From contig NC_056052.1 of assembly GCF_004379255.2 (NCBI RefSeq), positions 17,268,589-17,332,588 on the forward strand: a stretch of DNA of 64,000 nt, in the 5' to 3' direction. The notes under the pieces were generated by a model that saw only the letters and a program-made list of their open reading frames with translations, searched no databases and had not been told where the DNA came from. Positions 29,878 through 40,842 of the stretch are shown here, piece after piece (positions within the stretch are counted from its first letter, which is position 1; every line of letters starts with the position of its first letter). This stretch comes from Salvia splendens (taxonomy: Eukaryota > Streptophyta > Magnoliopsida > Lamiales > Lamiaceae). The position numbers and the translations under genes are program-made.

Positions 29878-30581
29878 TTATGCGACTGCACATGGTGTGT
29901 AGTCTACATGCACGTGAGCTATCATATTCGGTCTAATATTTGAGATTCTCTCACAAGCCCACAATTGTAACAAAGTACAAGCTCCCCCGACATCGGTCCT
30001 CCTACCAAGTGCAGCCTCACATGAAATGTGATACAAGGTAGCAAGAGTTGCACCACCCCACCTGTAGCTAGAACATTGTTCTATATCCATGAAGAATTGC
30101 AAGTAGATGAATGAAACTTTATTCCCGGAGGCGCTTGGGATCATCAAACTACTAAGTAAAAACATACAATAAACACGAGCCCGTTGAACATATATATAGT
30201 TGTCGTGGTCATCACTCAACTCAATCCTTAATTGATTTGATAAGGTTGTGTGCTTCCAAACCAATTCTTTCAACTCAACTGTATCAGGTGCAAATCCAAA
30301 ATAATCTAAAGAAAGCTGCATCAAATAGTTGACATCCTTAGTGAGGATGTAACCAATCAAAGCTTCACTGTCAACTTTGAGCCCCCATAAAACCTCCAAG
30401 TCTTCCAATATAAATTTCGCTTCACCGACTGGGAAGTGAAACATGTGAGTCTCTGGCATCCAACGTTCAATCAACACGGTGATCAGATGGTGGTCAATGT
30501 CCTTTGGCTGGCCACACCTCAATATGCCGCCAAAGCCCATCTCGTCTATTATCTCTAAAACATGGGGATGTATGGGAATAT
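29878..30581 (-). pseudogene. PMD (MAIN-like) gene remnant, exon 1, cut by element B
   Basis: Minus strand: the open frame runs from the B LTR edge at 30581 (IPIHPHVLEIIDEMGFGGIL), so the ATG at 30540 is internal and not the true start. Next come DHHLITVLIERWMPETHMFHF, EAKFILEDLEVLWGLKVD, YVQRARVYCMFLLSSL and WGGATLATLYHISCEAALGR. These are the hallmarks of the plant mobile domain (aminotransferase-like, PMD), shared by transposon-borne copies and by host MAIN/MAIL proteins. The exon ends near 29878 at a probable splice site. The 5' part lies beyond the insertion. Confidence 0.85.
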
Positions 30582-32060
30582 TGAAAGGACCTGGGTGCGT
30601 AGGTGTCGTTCAAGCAAGGATATATCCTACTGATCAGGATAGAGATCCTAACTAACCTAGACCTTGGTTTCAAAGATTCCTCAACCCACTTCTACTGATC
30701 AGTATTGTGGTGGTAAGGGTCGAATCCCACAGAGATGGTGCGTTCTTAAACTACCGCGGTGACAATTGGAAGATTTGGTTAGCTACCACGCTTGGGTTGA
30801 GTTTCTACCTAGGCTGGAACTTAAAGGAGGTGTTCTACTGGTCAGACGGTAAGGAAAACATTTGGAATGTAACTGTGTACGTGGAATGGGGAGACAATTT
30901 TGTAACAGAAAATATTTGGAAGGTACGGGTTTCTATTTTGGGCTAAACAGAATATTCAGAGTGTAGTGGAAGTTTGATGACTAGGCTGACAGGGCTTAAC
31001 TAAAAGTGAAGGACAAAAGCAAAAGCATCCCGAAAAGTAAGTGGTCCCCTCCAATTGAAATAGACATCATCTTCTTCAACAAACACTTCCAAAATTCAGA
31101 TAACAATTCCAGATTCAACACGGAAAACTCAGATTAACAGCTCACAAACACAGATCCAAAACTAAGAAATCAAATCTGAAATCAAACACTGAAACTGGAC
31201 TTCTGCATACTGGTCAACATGAAAGAACGATTCAGAAATTAAAACTAAGCTTTGCATGCAACGATCTACTTTCCGATCAAACAGTACTTGTTTATCTATC
31301 CTAAAGAAATTTGTTACGTAAACGGAATTGAGAGATTCAGCACTTTAAACACCGAGAAACTTTAGATCTAAGCTAACTAGGCAAGGGAAATAAAGAAACA
31401 CCACAATAAACGAAACGGAAATCAACTTCATAGCATAAACACGTTCGGATCTTCAACAAAGTACTTCAAAAGCAGAAAATATCCAAAGGCAAACAAGATC
31501 CAACGTAAGGAAAGCGAGAAATTTAAAACTACGAAAGCAATGTAAAAGTGGTTTGCCACTCCGGGCGATGAGACTCTAAACTACGATCTTGCTGGCTGGA
31601 GTGGACGATGACTAGAATTCTGGGAACATCTGAACGTCAAGTGATCATGGCTACGGCGAGGCAAGAAGCGGGACACGGCTGAAAGACTGAAACTACCGAG
31701 AAAACTTTCTACCTAAAGATGGTGGTGAATGAGTGAATGTGTATCCCTCTCTCTCCAATTTGGCTTCCTTTTATAGGGAGGCTACCCTTGATTTTAGGGT
31801 AAATCCTCGTTGCAATTTGACTTCTTTGCCCTTAATTGTGGGTAATCCGTCCCAGCTATCCGTCTTCTCCATCTCAAGCCGTTTTAGCACGAATACTGAT
31901 CAGTATGAGATCATGCTGGCGCCTCCTTCACCTGAACATTCCGAAACTTCCCTACTGGCTAGAATGTTTAACCTGCACACTTTAAACAACTGTTTTGCAA
32001 ATATAATCAATTAAGCACATCATACTGACCCGTAACCAAGGCCTAGAATACGACTTATCA
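30582..32060 (-). repeat. 3' LTR of element B (1479 bp)
   Basis: On the minus strand it starts TGATAAGTCGTATTCTAGG at 32060 and ends GGTCCTTTCA at 30582. The TATA box TATAAAA lies at 31775-31769. It is close to identical with the C 5' LTR and the D LTR by eye. It contains ACTGATCAGTA-type palindromes near 30627, 30690 and 31895. Confidence 0.93.
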
Positions 32061-32693
32061 AACTGCTCACACTTACCACAGGCTTGTCCTCAAGCGTGAA
32101 GAACAAACAAAGAAAAGAATAAGTCGAATTCTAGCCTGGTTACTCCCCTGACCGACTCTACTTAACTTAGACTCTAAACTATGACGCAAAGAAAAACACA
32201 AACAAACACAGAGAAACATAAACACATAAAAGACTGAAAACACATAGATCGGGCTATATTTTCAACCATCCCTCCCCTCTGGATCAGGTGCAATCCGGCC
32301 TTAGACAGCCTTGAACTTCTGCCACCCCTCTTTTCTCTTCCAGTCAGTATATCTGTTTGTCAAGATCGCCCACACTCTCGGCCCAACGCTAGGTTTGCTC
32401 AGTCACTCATACCTCACCAGGAATGTTAGGACTGCATTCTCTCATTATGCTCACCACAATTGCTTCGGACTTAGATTCCACGAGCGGCTACTGAAGGACT
32501 TATAGGCTTGTAACGGGGTTGTTGGCTTGTAATGTTTTCGGTGGATGTTCCTAAGGCTCTAAGGTTCAAAATTTCTATTTTTATTTATGCGGGGGGGGGG
32601 GGGGGGGGGGGTACTGTGTATATTAGGCTTCTGATCAGTTGCTTTCTTTAGTTGGCACTTCTGGCTTTGGTCTCCACTGGTCAGTAGCATCTT

Positions 32694-32813
32694 GTGGCTT
32701 CGCCACCCTTATTCCTTCATTCATCTCTTTTTTGTGGTCAAATCTTTCTGACCATTTTCTTCATTTTCTCGGTTCCCTCTTTTTTTTTTTTCGTTCCTTC
32801 GTGGCTTCGCCAC
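32694..32813 (-). repeat. Two GAA-triloop hairpins, element B
   Basis: The perfect hairpin GTGGC-GAA-GCCAC (minus-strand reading) occurs at 32706-32694 and 32813-32801, each preceded by AAGGAATAAGG. Element D has the same pair at 51713-51701 and 51824-51812. Confidence 0.85.
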
Positions 32814-33015
32814 CCTTATTCCTTCTTCTCTTTTTTGGACTGGGAATGACTCCCTGGTCGATTTTCTTCTAACTTTTTTGCCCAGCTGGTTTCTGCTTTT
32901 CCGCACTTCTTCCTGGCCAGTAAGCTCCATTTGTTTCATGCCTTACACAGTCCCAGTCGGCTGGGGTGTTAATCTTGGTATATAAAAGGTTAAGAAGAAA
33001 GGGTTCTAAAGGCGG

Positions 33016-33048
<33 letters not shown>

Positions 33049-33556
33049 GGGGGGGGGGGGGGGGGTTCCTACTGCCTTCAGTATTTGCTACCCGTGATCA
33101 CTTCACCCTAGGCGAATTGTGGCAGCCTCTCTTTTCTTTCCAATATATGTGGAAAGTGGTTCCACTTTAAGTCTTATAACTCACATTTTTAAAGGGCTTT
33201 CGTGTTTGGCTCTAAGTATGGGCTTTTCTCTCATACTCACCTCATCTATCCTGACTAGGAGGTACTAACGGGGATGGTTTAGGTTTTCCAGCATGTCCTA
33301 TCTCCCTCAATTCCCCTCACCTTCAGCTCAAGATGGTTGAGTTTTAAGCCCAATCACACACAACATAAAACTAGACCTAACATAACAAAACAAAAGCACA
33401 AACACAAAGACTACACATATATACATACATCCTACTGGCCATTGCGTCCCCCCTCTCACTTCACAAGTGTCTGCCCTCAGATAAGGCTGTGAAGTGGAAA
33501 AGGTAATGGCCAGTACGATGGCACACAGACAACAAACAACAAAACTAAAACAAAAA

Positions 33557-33805
33557 CTTCTCACACTTAGACTATGGAATAGGCTAAGTGAGAGAGGTTT
33601 TATCACCTATACAGAGATCAACAAAACATAACCACAAACACATATATACAAACTCCTCACACTTAGACCATGCAATGGACTAAGTGTGAGCTAACATGCA
33701 TGCGACATAGAAAACAAAACAAACAAAACAAAGAAAACATGCTCCAAAGAAACAAACCCTTAACTTCTCACACTTAGACTATGGAATAGGCTAAGTGTTA
33801 TGAAG
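33557..33805 (-). repeat. Three-stem-loop array in the B 3' UTR
   Basis: Inverted repeats at 33557-33597, 33653-33690 and 33764-33805 have CTTCTCACACTTAG and CTAAGTG-type arms. The order and number match those in D, E and G. Confidence 0.82.
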
Positions 33806-34123
33806 TGGGGTTTGCGCGCAAACACAAATTATACTACCTAAACAAAAACCAACTCATAACAACAATACAAAAAGTTAAAAGAAAAACTGAAACTTAAAAA
33901 GAAAAACTAACTTGGTCAGTAGGGGGGGGGTCTATCGGAGTCTCTTGCTCCTTCGTGGGGCAGGTGGTGCAGGTCGTTCTATCGGTTGGTCCTCCGGTTG
34001 GTCTGTCTCCATTCCAGCTTGGTTCTCATCATCCTTTGCCGGCTCCTCGGTAGTTGCCGGCACCTCGGCTTTCTCTTCCTCTTGCTCCTTCACTACGGTC
34101 TCTGGGACTTGTGGTTCAACATC

Positions 34124-36739
34124 CTAGCCAGCATGGCCGCTTGGTCCGGTATCCTGGGCTACACTGCCCCTTACTCTCATAGCTTCAGCCGCCCTCTGGT
34201 GGCTCACCTCCTCTAGGATATTGTCGATCATGGACAACATCCTATTCATCTCCGTCTGTATCTTGTGGTTCTCCTCTCCTAAATTAGTCACGATCACTTC
34301 CATAGACGCTTGCCTCAGGGTCAGTATCCTCTGCTCCGTAGATTCCTTCAACACCCGTTCCACTACTGATGCCAATCGGATCATTTCTGCCCTCATCTGT
34401 CTGTTCTCCTCCGCCAATTCAGTAACCGTCCTTTCCAATAACGTGACTCTTCCTCCTGCCGTGGCTTCCTCACCCATTGCATAAAATTGCAGTCGTCCCA
34501 CCCTCATGTAGACCGCATTTGTCCTAACGAAGTAAGGTATGTCGAATAATCCCGGTGGCCGCACCATGGGCAGCGGAGACAAGTCTTCAGCCTCAGTGAT
34601 AATGAGGTTGTTGCCTACGAAAGCTCCCAAAATGTGGCAAAGAGTGAGGTTTCTGGCAGGGTGCGTAGCGATCAAGTGGCACTGATATGCCGTCCAAAAT
34701 CCAAGATGCAGCTTGCGTCCCTGTCTTGCGCACCAAAGGAGATACACCTCCGTCATTGAAGTGCGGACGGCTGAGTTAGATTGGCCCAGCAGGTTGGCAT
34801 CAAGGTGGAGCTGTATTAGTCGCAGAACTGGATCATTGAAATGGATGGAACGGGAAACAGTGGACGCGAATTCTCCAGCGCCGGGGTGAGTAAGTTCAGC
34901 CCAGGCCTCCTGTTGATCAAAATCCACGTGCCTACGAGGGATACCCCTCTCCCTGTCTCTCCACTCAGAACTGATCGCTTCTTCCAATGTACACATGCCC
35001 ATCCGACATGTCCACTCTATCAAGTTCATACTAAACTCTGCCGCAAACAATCTAAAACTAATGGACACTTCATCCAGGTCCGTTGTCACCTTAAACCGAA
35101 AGGTAGTGAAGAACTCCTTCGCTAATCTCACACTGATACGTGGATCCCCATTTTGCAGTAGCCACTCAAAACCCAAAGCATTTATATAAGCAAAGAATTG
35201 GTCACGAACACCTAGTTCATCCAGAGAAGGGTAGTGTATTACCTTGCCGCACTTAATTTCCTTGCTGCCATCGTCCAGACTCTCGAAGGTATCCTTCAGT
35301 TTCTGCTTCTCGAAGAGTTTCATCTCCTCGGCGATCTCATTTGTGAAATCCATGGTCCATCTTCTATATCGGAGCCTCTCCACTGGTGGGTGGACAAGCT
35401 CTCGGTGATCACCTGGGAGCGACTGTTCCCCATATTCCTCCTCTTCCACGGACTCATCACTATCCGATGCAGAATCCTCACTAATCTCATACTCACTATC
35501 ACTCTGCTCTTGCCCGCTCGATGGGATCCTCTGAGAAGCTTCGGTAATCACAATTCCTGTGTTTGCTGCCCTGGACCTCTTTGTTACTGCTTTCTTCTGG
35601 ATTGGAGCCTTCCCTTTCCTCTTTCTGGCTCGCTGATATTGTGCTTCTTCCTCCTGAGCAGTAGGCTGTGCAGGTTCACCCCCTGCCTTCGTTGGAGTGG
35701 CTTGTTCTTCCTCGCTCTCGATCTCTACTGGGTTCTCAGTCGTGCTTGTCTTGGCCTTGCTGGCTGCTCTTTTGCCCAGGCATCGCTGAGATACCCGCAT
35801 CTTCAGAACCAATTGCCGCTTCACTGGGTGGGGTTTTAAGACGGGAGGCGCCACAGCTTCCGGTACTTGAGTGTCTACGGTTGGTCTCTCCTCATCTACT
35901 TGCATTCGATCATCCCCTGCTTCCACTTGGGTATCAACTAGCTCTGGCCCTTTCTCTTCACTCTGTTCTTCCCTCTCCTCTTCCCCTACTGACTGGGATG
36001 CCTTATCCTTCGGTATGGGTTCTGTAAAAGCTTGTTCATCCTCTCCTACTGCCCTCGATGCGAGGTCTAGACCCTCAGCCATTAGAGCAGTATCTTCCCT
36101 GCGATTCACCTCTTCCACTATTGATTCAAACTCCGTTTCCGTCATGAGGCCGCGCTTTTGGGCCGACTTATTCAGGTCGATCTCCTCCCTAATTACTTCT
36201 TGGCGAACCGCTTCCACTTCTGGCGTCTCCTCAATTCCTTCTCCCCCTTCCTGGTCTTGTTGCTCCCTTCTCAGCCTTTCCGCTCTTTCTTCTTCATCAG
36301 AGGCATAATAAGCCGCAATGGCCTCGAGATCCTCAAGTTCGGCTTCCTGGGTCGTCGGAAAAATTCCTTCCGTCTCTGTCATTTCGGCTTCAGTTGGGGG
36401 GTTGCTTTCTTGGGGAATCATCGACGGAATCGGCAATGTAGATGAAATAGGGGTCAAGGGTTGCGTAGTGGTTACTGGCATGGTTGCCGCATGAGTTGCT
36501 CTGGCTCCGCTCCCTTGCCCTCTACCTTGGTTAAAATACTCTAACTCCGCTGCCCAATTCCTATTCGGATCCTGCAATCGGAGAAACTCCGCCATTGCAT
36601 CCAGAGAGACCATCGGCGGGGCTTGTTGTGTTGGCGCGGGACGTTGTGGGTTTAGTGGTGGTGGTATTTCAAGGTTTCCTTCCTCACTGGCTTTCTTTGA
36701 GGGCGGTTTGATTTTGGTAGCAAATGCTTTCTTCCCCAT
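34124..36739 (-). CDS. Element B env-like protein, 871 codons, intact
   Basis: The start is the ATG at 36739 (MGKKAFATKIKPPSKK), conserved in C and D. Residues 1-480 are low-complexity, acidic and Glu-rich with Pro/Thr stretches and a Lys/Arg patch (RARKRKGKAPIQKK, about 370-385). The conserved domain spans about 495-710: FFAYINALGFEWLL, FFTTFRFKVTTDLD, WAELTHPGAGEF, MTEVYLLWCARQGRKLHLGF and ARNLTLCHILGAF. Residues about 745-870 form coiled coils (LERTVTELAEENRQM). No signal peptide or membrane helix is clear, so a true envelope role is doubtful; a basic patch and coiled coils would also suit a nuclear or structural accessory protein. It is the only uninterrupted env-like ORF in the window. 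Its function is unknown. Confidence 0.88.
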   Translation of the reverse strand: MGKKAFATKIKPPSKKASEEGNLEIPPPLNPQRPAPTQQAPPMVSLDAMAEFLRLQDPNRNWAAELEYFNQGRGQGSGARATHAATMPVTTTQPLTPISSTLPIPSMIPQESNPPTEAEMTETEGIFPTTQEAELEDLEAIAAYYASDEEERAERLRREQQDQEGGEGIEETPEVEAVRQEVIREEIDLNKSAQKRGLMTETEFESIVEEVNRREDTALMAEGLDLASRAVGEDEQAFTEPIPKDKASQSVGEEEREEQSEEKGPELVDTQVEAGDDRMQVDEERPTVDTQVPEAVAPPVLKPHPVKRQLVLKMRVSQRCLGKRAASKAKTSTTENPVEIESEEEQATPTKAGGEPAQPTAQEEEAQYQRARKRKGKAPIQKKAVTKRSRAANTGIVITEASQRIPSSGQEQSDSEYEISEDSASDSDESVEEEEYGEQSLPGDHRELVHPPVERLRYRRWTMDFTNEIAEEMKLFEKQKLKDTFESLDDGSKEIKCGKVIHYPSLDELGVRDQFFAYINALGFEWLLQNGDPRISVRLAKEFFTTFRFKVTTDLDEVSISFRLFAAEFSMNLIEWTCRMGMCTLEEAISSEWRDRERGIPRRHVDFDQQEAWAELTHPGAGEFASTVSRSIHFNDPVLRLIQLHLDANLLGQSNSAVRTSMTEVYLLWCARQGRKLHLGFWTAYQCHLIATHPARNLTLCHILGAFVGNNLIITEAEDLSPLPMVRPPGLFDIPYFVRTNAVYMRVGRLQFYAMGEEATAGGRVTLLERTVTELAEENRQMRAEMIRLASVVERVLKESTEQRILTLRQASMEVIVTNLGEENHKIQTEMNRMLSMIDNILEEVSHQRAAEAMRVRGSVAQDTGPSGHAG

Positions 36740-37403
36740 GGCTGAAAATTAGGGCTTGTAAAGAGTGGAATTTGGTCTTGATATCTGGGAGAAAATGGAA
36801 GAAAATGAGGGTTTGTGATTTACGCTTTCTTGAGAGAGTATGGGATAATATCTCTTGAAAAAGGGAATTTGAAAATGAGGGTTTGTGAGGGATAAAGTTT
36901 GGGACGGTCGTTTAATTTAGGCGAGAGATAGCAGTTGCAGGTTGTTACAACCGGCTATAGGGAGTTGCCGGTCGCGACGCTTGGACGGAAGGCGGTTAGG
37001 AATGCTGGCCCCTGATTGGCTATCGCGTCTACTCTCTCTGCTCCACGCCACTCCAGCCGCTGCCACCCTGCAAAAGCTGCATAAGTCTTAATTCAAAATT
37101 TCATCTTTTCTCGAAACCTACCATTACTTGCCTAATAAGGGAAATAATTCAAATGAGCTCTTAAATTAGAATTGAAATAGCACCAAATAGGTAGTCTCTT
37201 GGTCAATGTGTACTCCAAATTAAATTTAAGGCCCGAAAATATTTTTGGATTTTCTTAGAAATTATCTGACATGCAAAGACTAATTACGTATTTACAATAT
37301 TTACACCTTTCTTGGGTAATTTGGAATCCTACTTGGCCAGTATACGCAGAAAATTATCAAAATGGAACTAGCCATGTGGAATTCCAAATTCCTATCTTAC
37401 TGA
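36740..37403 (-). other. Element B spacer between pol and the env-like gene
   Basis: Non-coding. On the minus strand an AT-rich half (37390-37085) is followed by a GC-richer block with GTCGCGACCGGCAACTCC near 36980 and TAAATTAAACGACCG near 36915, then a CT- and A-rich leader into the ATG. It is closely matched in C (48517-49178) and D (55858-56512). The layout mirrors the E spacer but has no strong TATA box. Confidence 0.55.
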
Positions 37404-40400
37404 TCAGTATGAAACCGATGTAAGTGTTTGCAGTGGAATTTCATCCACTACACCCACTTCGCTATTCTCCCTGAATATTTTCAACCTATGTCCATTTACT
37501 ATGAAAGGTTCCGAGTTAGGAAAACTCCCTGAAATTTCTACTGCTCCATTGGATCTGAGTGCAGTTATGATGTAAGGTCCTGTCAATTTGGACTTGAGTT
37601 TCCCTGGCATAAGCTTCAATCTTGACTGGAAGAGTAGTACTTTCTGGCCAACATGGAGCTCCTTAGTTCTCAGATTTCGATCATGCCACAGTTTGGTTCG
37701 CTCCTTGTACCACATGGCTGAGTCGAATGACTCCAATCTAAGTTCCTCAAGCTCCTGCAGCTGCAGCTTCCTTTCCTCTTCGCAGGCTGTAGCATCCATA
37801 TTCACTTTCTGTACTGCCCAGTATGCTCGATGCTCGATCCCAACCGGTAAATGGCACATCTTCCCAAAAACGATCCGGTAAGGGGACATGCCTATGGGGG
37901 TTTTGTAGGCTGTTCGATACGCCCAGAGAGCATCCTCTAACCTCACACTCCAGTCTTTCCTCGAAGTGTTCACAGTCTTCTCCAAAATCTTCTTTATCTC
38001 ACGGTTATAGATCTCCGCTTGACCATTGGCTTGCGGATGGTACGGGCTGGAAAGTCTATGGTGCACACCGTATTTCTTCATTAAGGCTTCAATTGTACGA
38101 TTACAGAAGTGTGTACCTTGATCTGATATGATCGCCCTTGGAACTCCGAACCGGCTGAAAATATGACTCTTTAAGAACTTGGCCACCTCCTTTGCTTCAC
38201 ACGTACTTGTGGCCTTGGCTTCTACCCATTTGGAGACGTAATCTACCGCGACTAGGATATACAGATTGCCATAGGACGAAGGAAAAGGCCCCATGAAATC
38301 CATTCCCCATATGTCAAATAGCTCGCAAACTATTATGGGTACCTGCGGCATTTCGTCCCGGGCAGATATTCCACCGGTTAGTTGGCAACGCTCGCAACTT
38401 CTGCAGAACTCGTACGCATCTTTGTTGAGTGTTGGCCAATAAAAGCCGCTATCCATAATCTTCCTTGCCGTCTTCTTGGATCCGAAATGTCCTCCGCATG
38501 CTAACGAATGGCAGTGGGTTAGAACATCCCGCTGCTCCCAGTCAGGAATGCACCTTCTTATCACTTGATCGGATCCTACCCTCCATAGGTAGGGGTCGTC
38601 CCAAAAGTAGTATTTTGCTTCACTCTTGATCTTCATTCTTTGTGCCTTGGTAACACTTGGTGCTTCTGGAAGTTCTCCAGTTACTAGGTAGTTGGCCAGG
38701 TCCGCATACCATGGCTCCTGCCCTACCTTCTCCTTTCCTTTTGCTGTATCATTCTGACCAGTAAGTTTGTACACTTCTTCCCAATCAATTTTCCTGGGCG
38801 CAAAAATCACCTCACATAAATGTTCCTCTGGAAACTTATCATGCACTTCGTCACTGTTTCCATCTTGCATTATTCTGCTCAAATGGTCTGCCACCTTGTT
38901 CTCGACTCCTCTCTTATCTTCCACCTCCCAATCAAATTCTTGTAACAAGAGTACCCATCGGATCAAGCGTGGTTTGGATTCCTTCTTGGCAATCAGATAC
39001 TTAATGGCTGCATGGTCAGTATATACTATGACCTTGGATCCCAACAAATATGGCCGGAACTTCTCGAAAGAATACACCACTGCCAGCATCTCCTTTTCAG
39101 TGGTATCGTAATTCCGCTGGGCTTGATTCAAAGTCTTGGACGCATAAAAAATTACGTACCTCTTCCCATCGATCTTCTGACCCAGCACGGCCCCTACCGC
39201 AAAGTCGCTGGCGTCGCACATTACTTCGAAAGGATGGTCCCAGTCAGGAGCCCGTATGATAGGTGCGGATATCAGCTTTTCCTTGAGAAGATTGAAAGCA
39301 GCCTTGCATTGCTCATCAAAAATGAACTCCACGTCATTTTGAAGTAGCCTGGTAAGGGGTTGGGCGATTTTGGAGAAATCCTTAATAAATCGTCGATAAA
39401 ATCCGGCATGCCCCAGAAAACCCCTAATCCCCTTCTGATCAGTAGGGAACGGTAATTTAGATATAACGTCCACCTTTGCTCGATCCACCTGGATTCCCCT
39501 TTCCGAGACCACGTGTCCCAGAACAATCCCTTCGGTGACCATAAAATGGCACTTCTCAAAGTTCAAAACCAAACTCTTCGCTTGACATCTCTCAAGAACT
39601 ATATCCAAATGATGAAGGCAAGAATCGAACGAGTCTCCGTAGATCGTAAAGTCATCCATGAATATCTCTATGCAATCCTCAATCAAATCAGAAAATATGC
39701 TCATCATGCAACGTTGAAACGTACCTGGAGCGTTGCATAGGCCGAAAGGCATGCGCCGGTATGCATAAGTTCCGAATGGGCAAGTGAAGGTGGTCTTATC
39801 CTGGTCTTCAGGATCCACGTAGATTTGGAAATATCCGCTGTACCCATCCAAGAAGCAAAAGTACTTCTTCCCAGCGAGTCGCTCCAACATCTGGTCGATA
39901 AAAGGCAGAGGGAAGTGATCCTTCCTTGTTGCATTGTTCAGCTTGCGGTAATCGATGCACATTCGCCAACCCGTGACTAGCCTCGTTGGAATCAGCTCAT
40001 TCCTCTCATTTTGGACGACTTGGATTCCCGACTTCTTTGGAACCATGTGGATCGGGCTGACCCACTCACTGTCTGGCACTGAATAGATAATCCCTAGCGA
40101 CAACAACTTCAAGATTTCCTTCAATATTTCCTCTCGCATGTTAGGGTTTACTTTCCTTTGGGCATCTCGATGTGCCTTTGCTCCCTCTTCCAGCCTAATA
40201 TGGTGCATGCAGACGTCGGGGCTAATTCCAACTAAATCTGTAAGACTCCATCCAATCGCCTTCTTGTTCTTGCTCAGCACGGTCAGTAGCCTAGCTTCTT
40301 GTTCCTTCGTAAGGCTGCTGCTGATGATCACTGGATAGGAGTCCTCACCTCCGAGGAAGGCATACTTCAAATTCGAGGGTAACTTCTTCAGCTCAACTTG

Positions 40401-40842
40401 GGGTGGAAGTGTGTCTTCGGTTAGGGGGTTTTTCTCGGACTCTTCCCCTTTTTCTAAATCTCCTTCTGATGGTTCTTCTATACTGACTGGTAGCTGAGCC
40501 CCTGCGGCTCCTATGAACTCCGACTTTTGACAAAAATCCTTGATTGCTCCTTCAATTTCTTCATCGGTCAACCCCTGGCTACTGATCAGATCACACCATG
40601 CAGCAGCTTCTACGTCAGCCTGTTCATAAACATCTAAAGCCTGGAGTCTCTTCTGCAATAGTTCGGTCTCAAGAAAATCTTGGACTAAAGGGTCAATCAC
40701 ATCAACATAGCATAGATTTTCAGAATCAATAGGTTTCTTCATGGCATCATTTATATCAAAGGTAAACTTCTCCCCATGAAAATCAATGCAAATAGTCCCC
40801 TCAGCCATATCCACGATCGTCTTGGCCGTTCTCAAAAATGGT
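37404..40842 (-). pseudogene. Element B pol (protease end, RT, RNase H, integrase), 5' cut
   Basis: An open frame of over 1140 codons runs from the insertion edge to the stop at 37404. The protease active site is lost; coding begins at [16 protein letters not shown] has [38 protein letters not shown] and FMDDFTIYG. RNase H has [14 protein letters not shown] and [10 protein letters not shown]. Integrase has [29 protein letters not shown] and [10 protein letters not shown]. In the C-terminal module it has KSKLTGPY where A, C and D have KSKWTGPY. It is open but cannot be made as part of a normal gag-pol because C separates it from gag. Confidence 0.93.

Larger units (their letters stand above)
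32061..34123 (-). other. Element B 3' UTR
   Basis: No credible gene. In minus-strand order: three stem-loops (33764-33805, 33653-33690, 33557-33597), the purine-tract hairpin with GTGAAGTGAGAGGGGGGAC (33430-33517), two GTGGC-GAA-GCCAC hairpins (32813-32801 and 32706-32694), and long mononucleotide runs: 19 G and 26 T on the plus strand at 33016-33065 and 21 G at 32591-32611. It ends with AAGTGTGAGCAGTT next to the LTR. Confidence 0.82.
30582..40842 (-). mobile_element. Element B: Athila-type retrotransposon, 5' part displaced by element C
   Basis: Minus strand: PR (partial), RT, RNase H and integrase from 40842, a spacer, an intact env-like ORF, 3' UTR and a complete 1479-bp 3' LTR ending at 30582 in the PMD exon. 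The left flank AATAT (30577-30581) should be one copy of the target duplication. At 40842/40843 the sequence changes from protease coding to the exact TGATAAG start of element C's LTR. Gag, PBS and the 5' LTR of B are not in this window. Confidence 0.93.

Noticed and set aside
29878..30540. A complete 220-residue protein starting at 30540
   Set aside because: The frame and the PMD similarity continue upstream to the B insertion edge, and the 3' end is a splice site. It is one exon of a broken gene.
34124..36739. A true retroviral envelope protein
   Set aside because: I see no signal peptide, no cleavage site and no membrane helix. The position after integrase is the only env-like property, so I use 'env-like' as a positional label.
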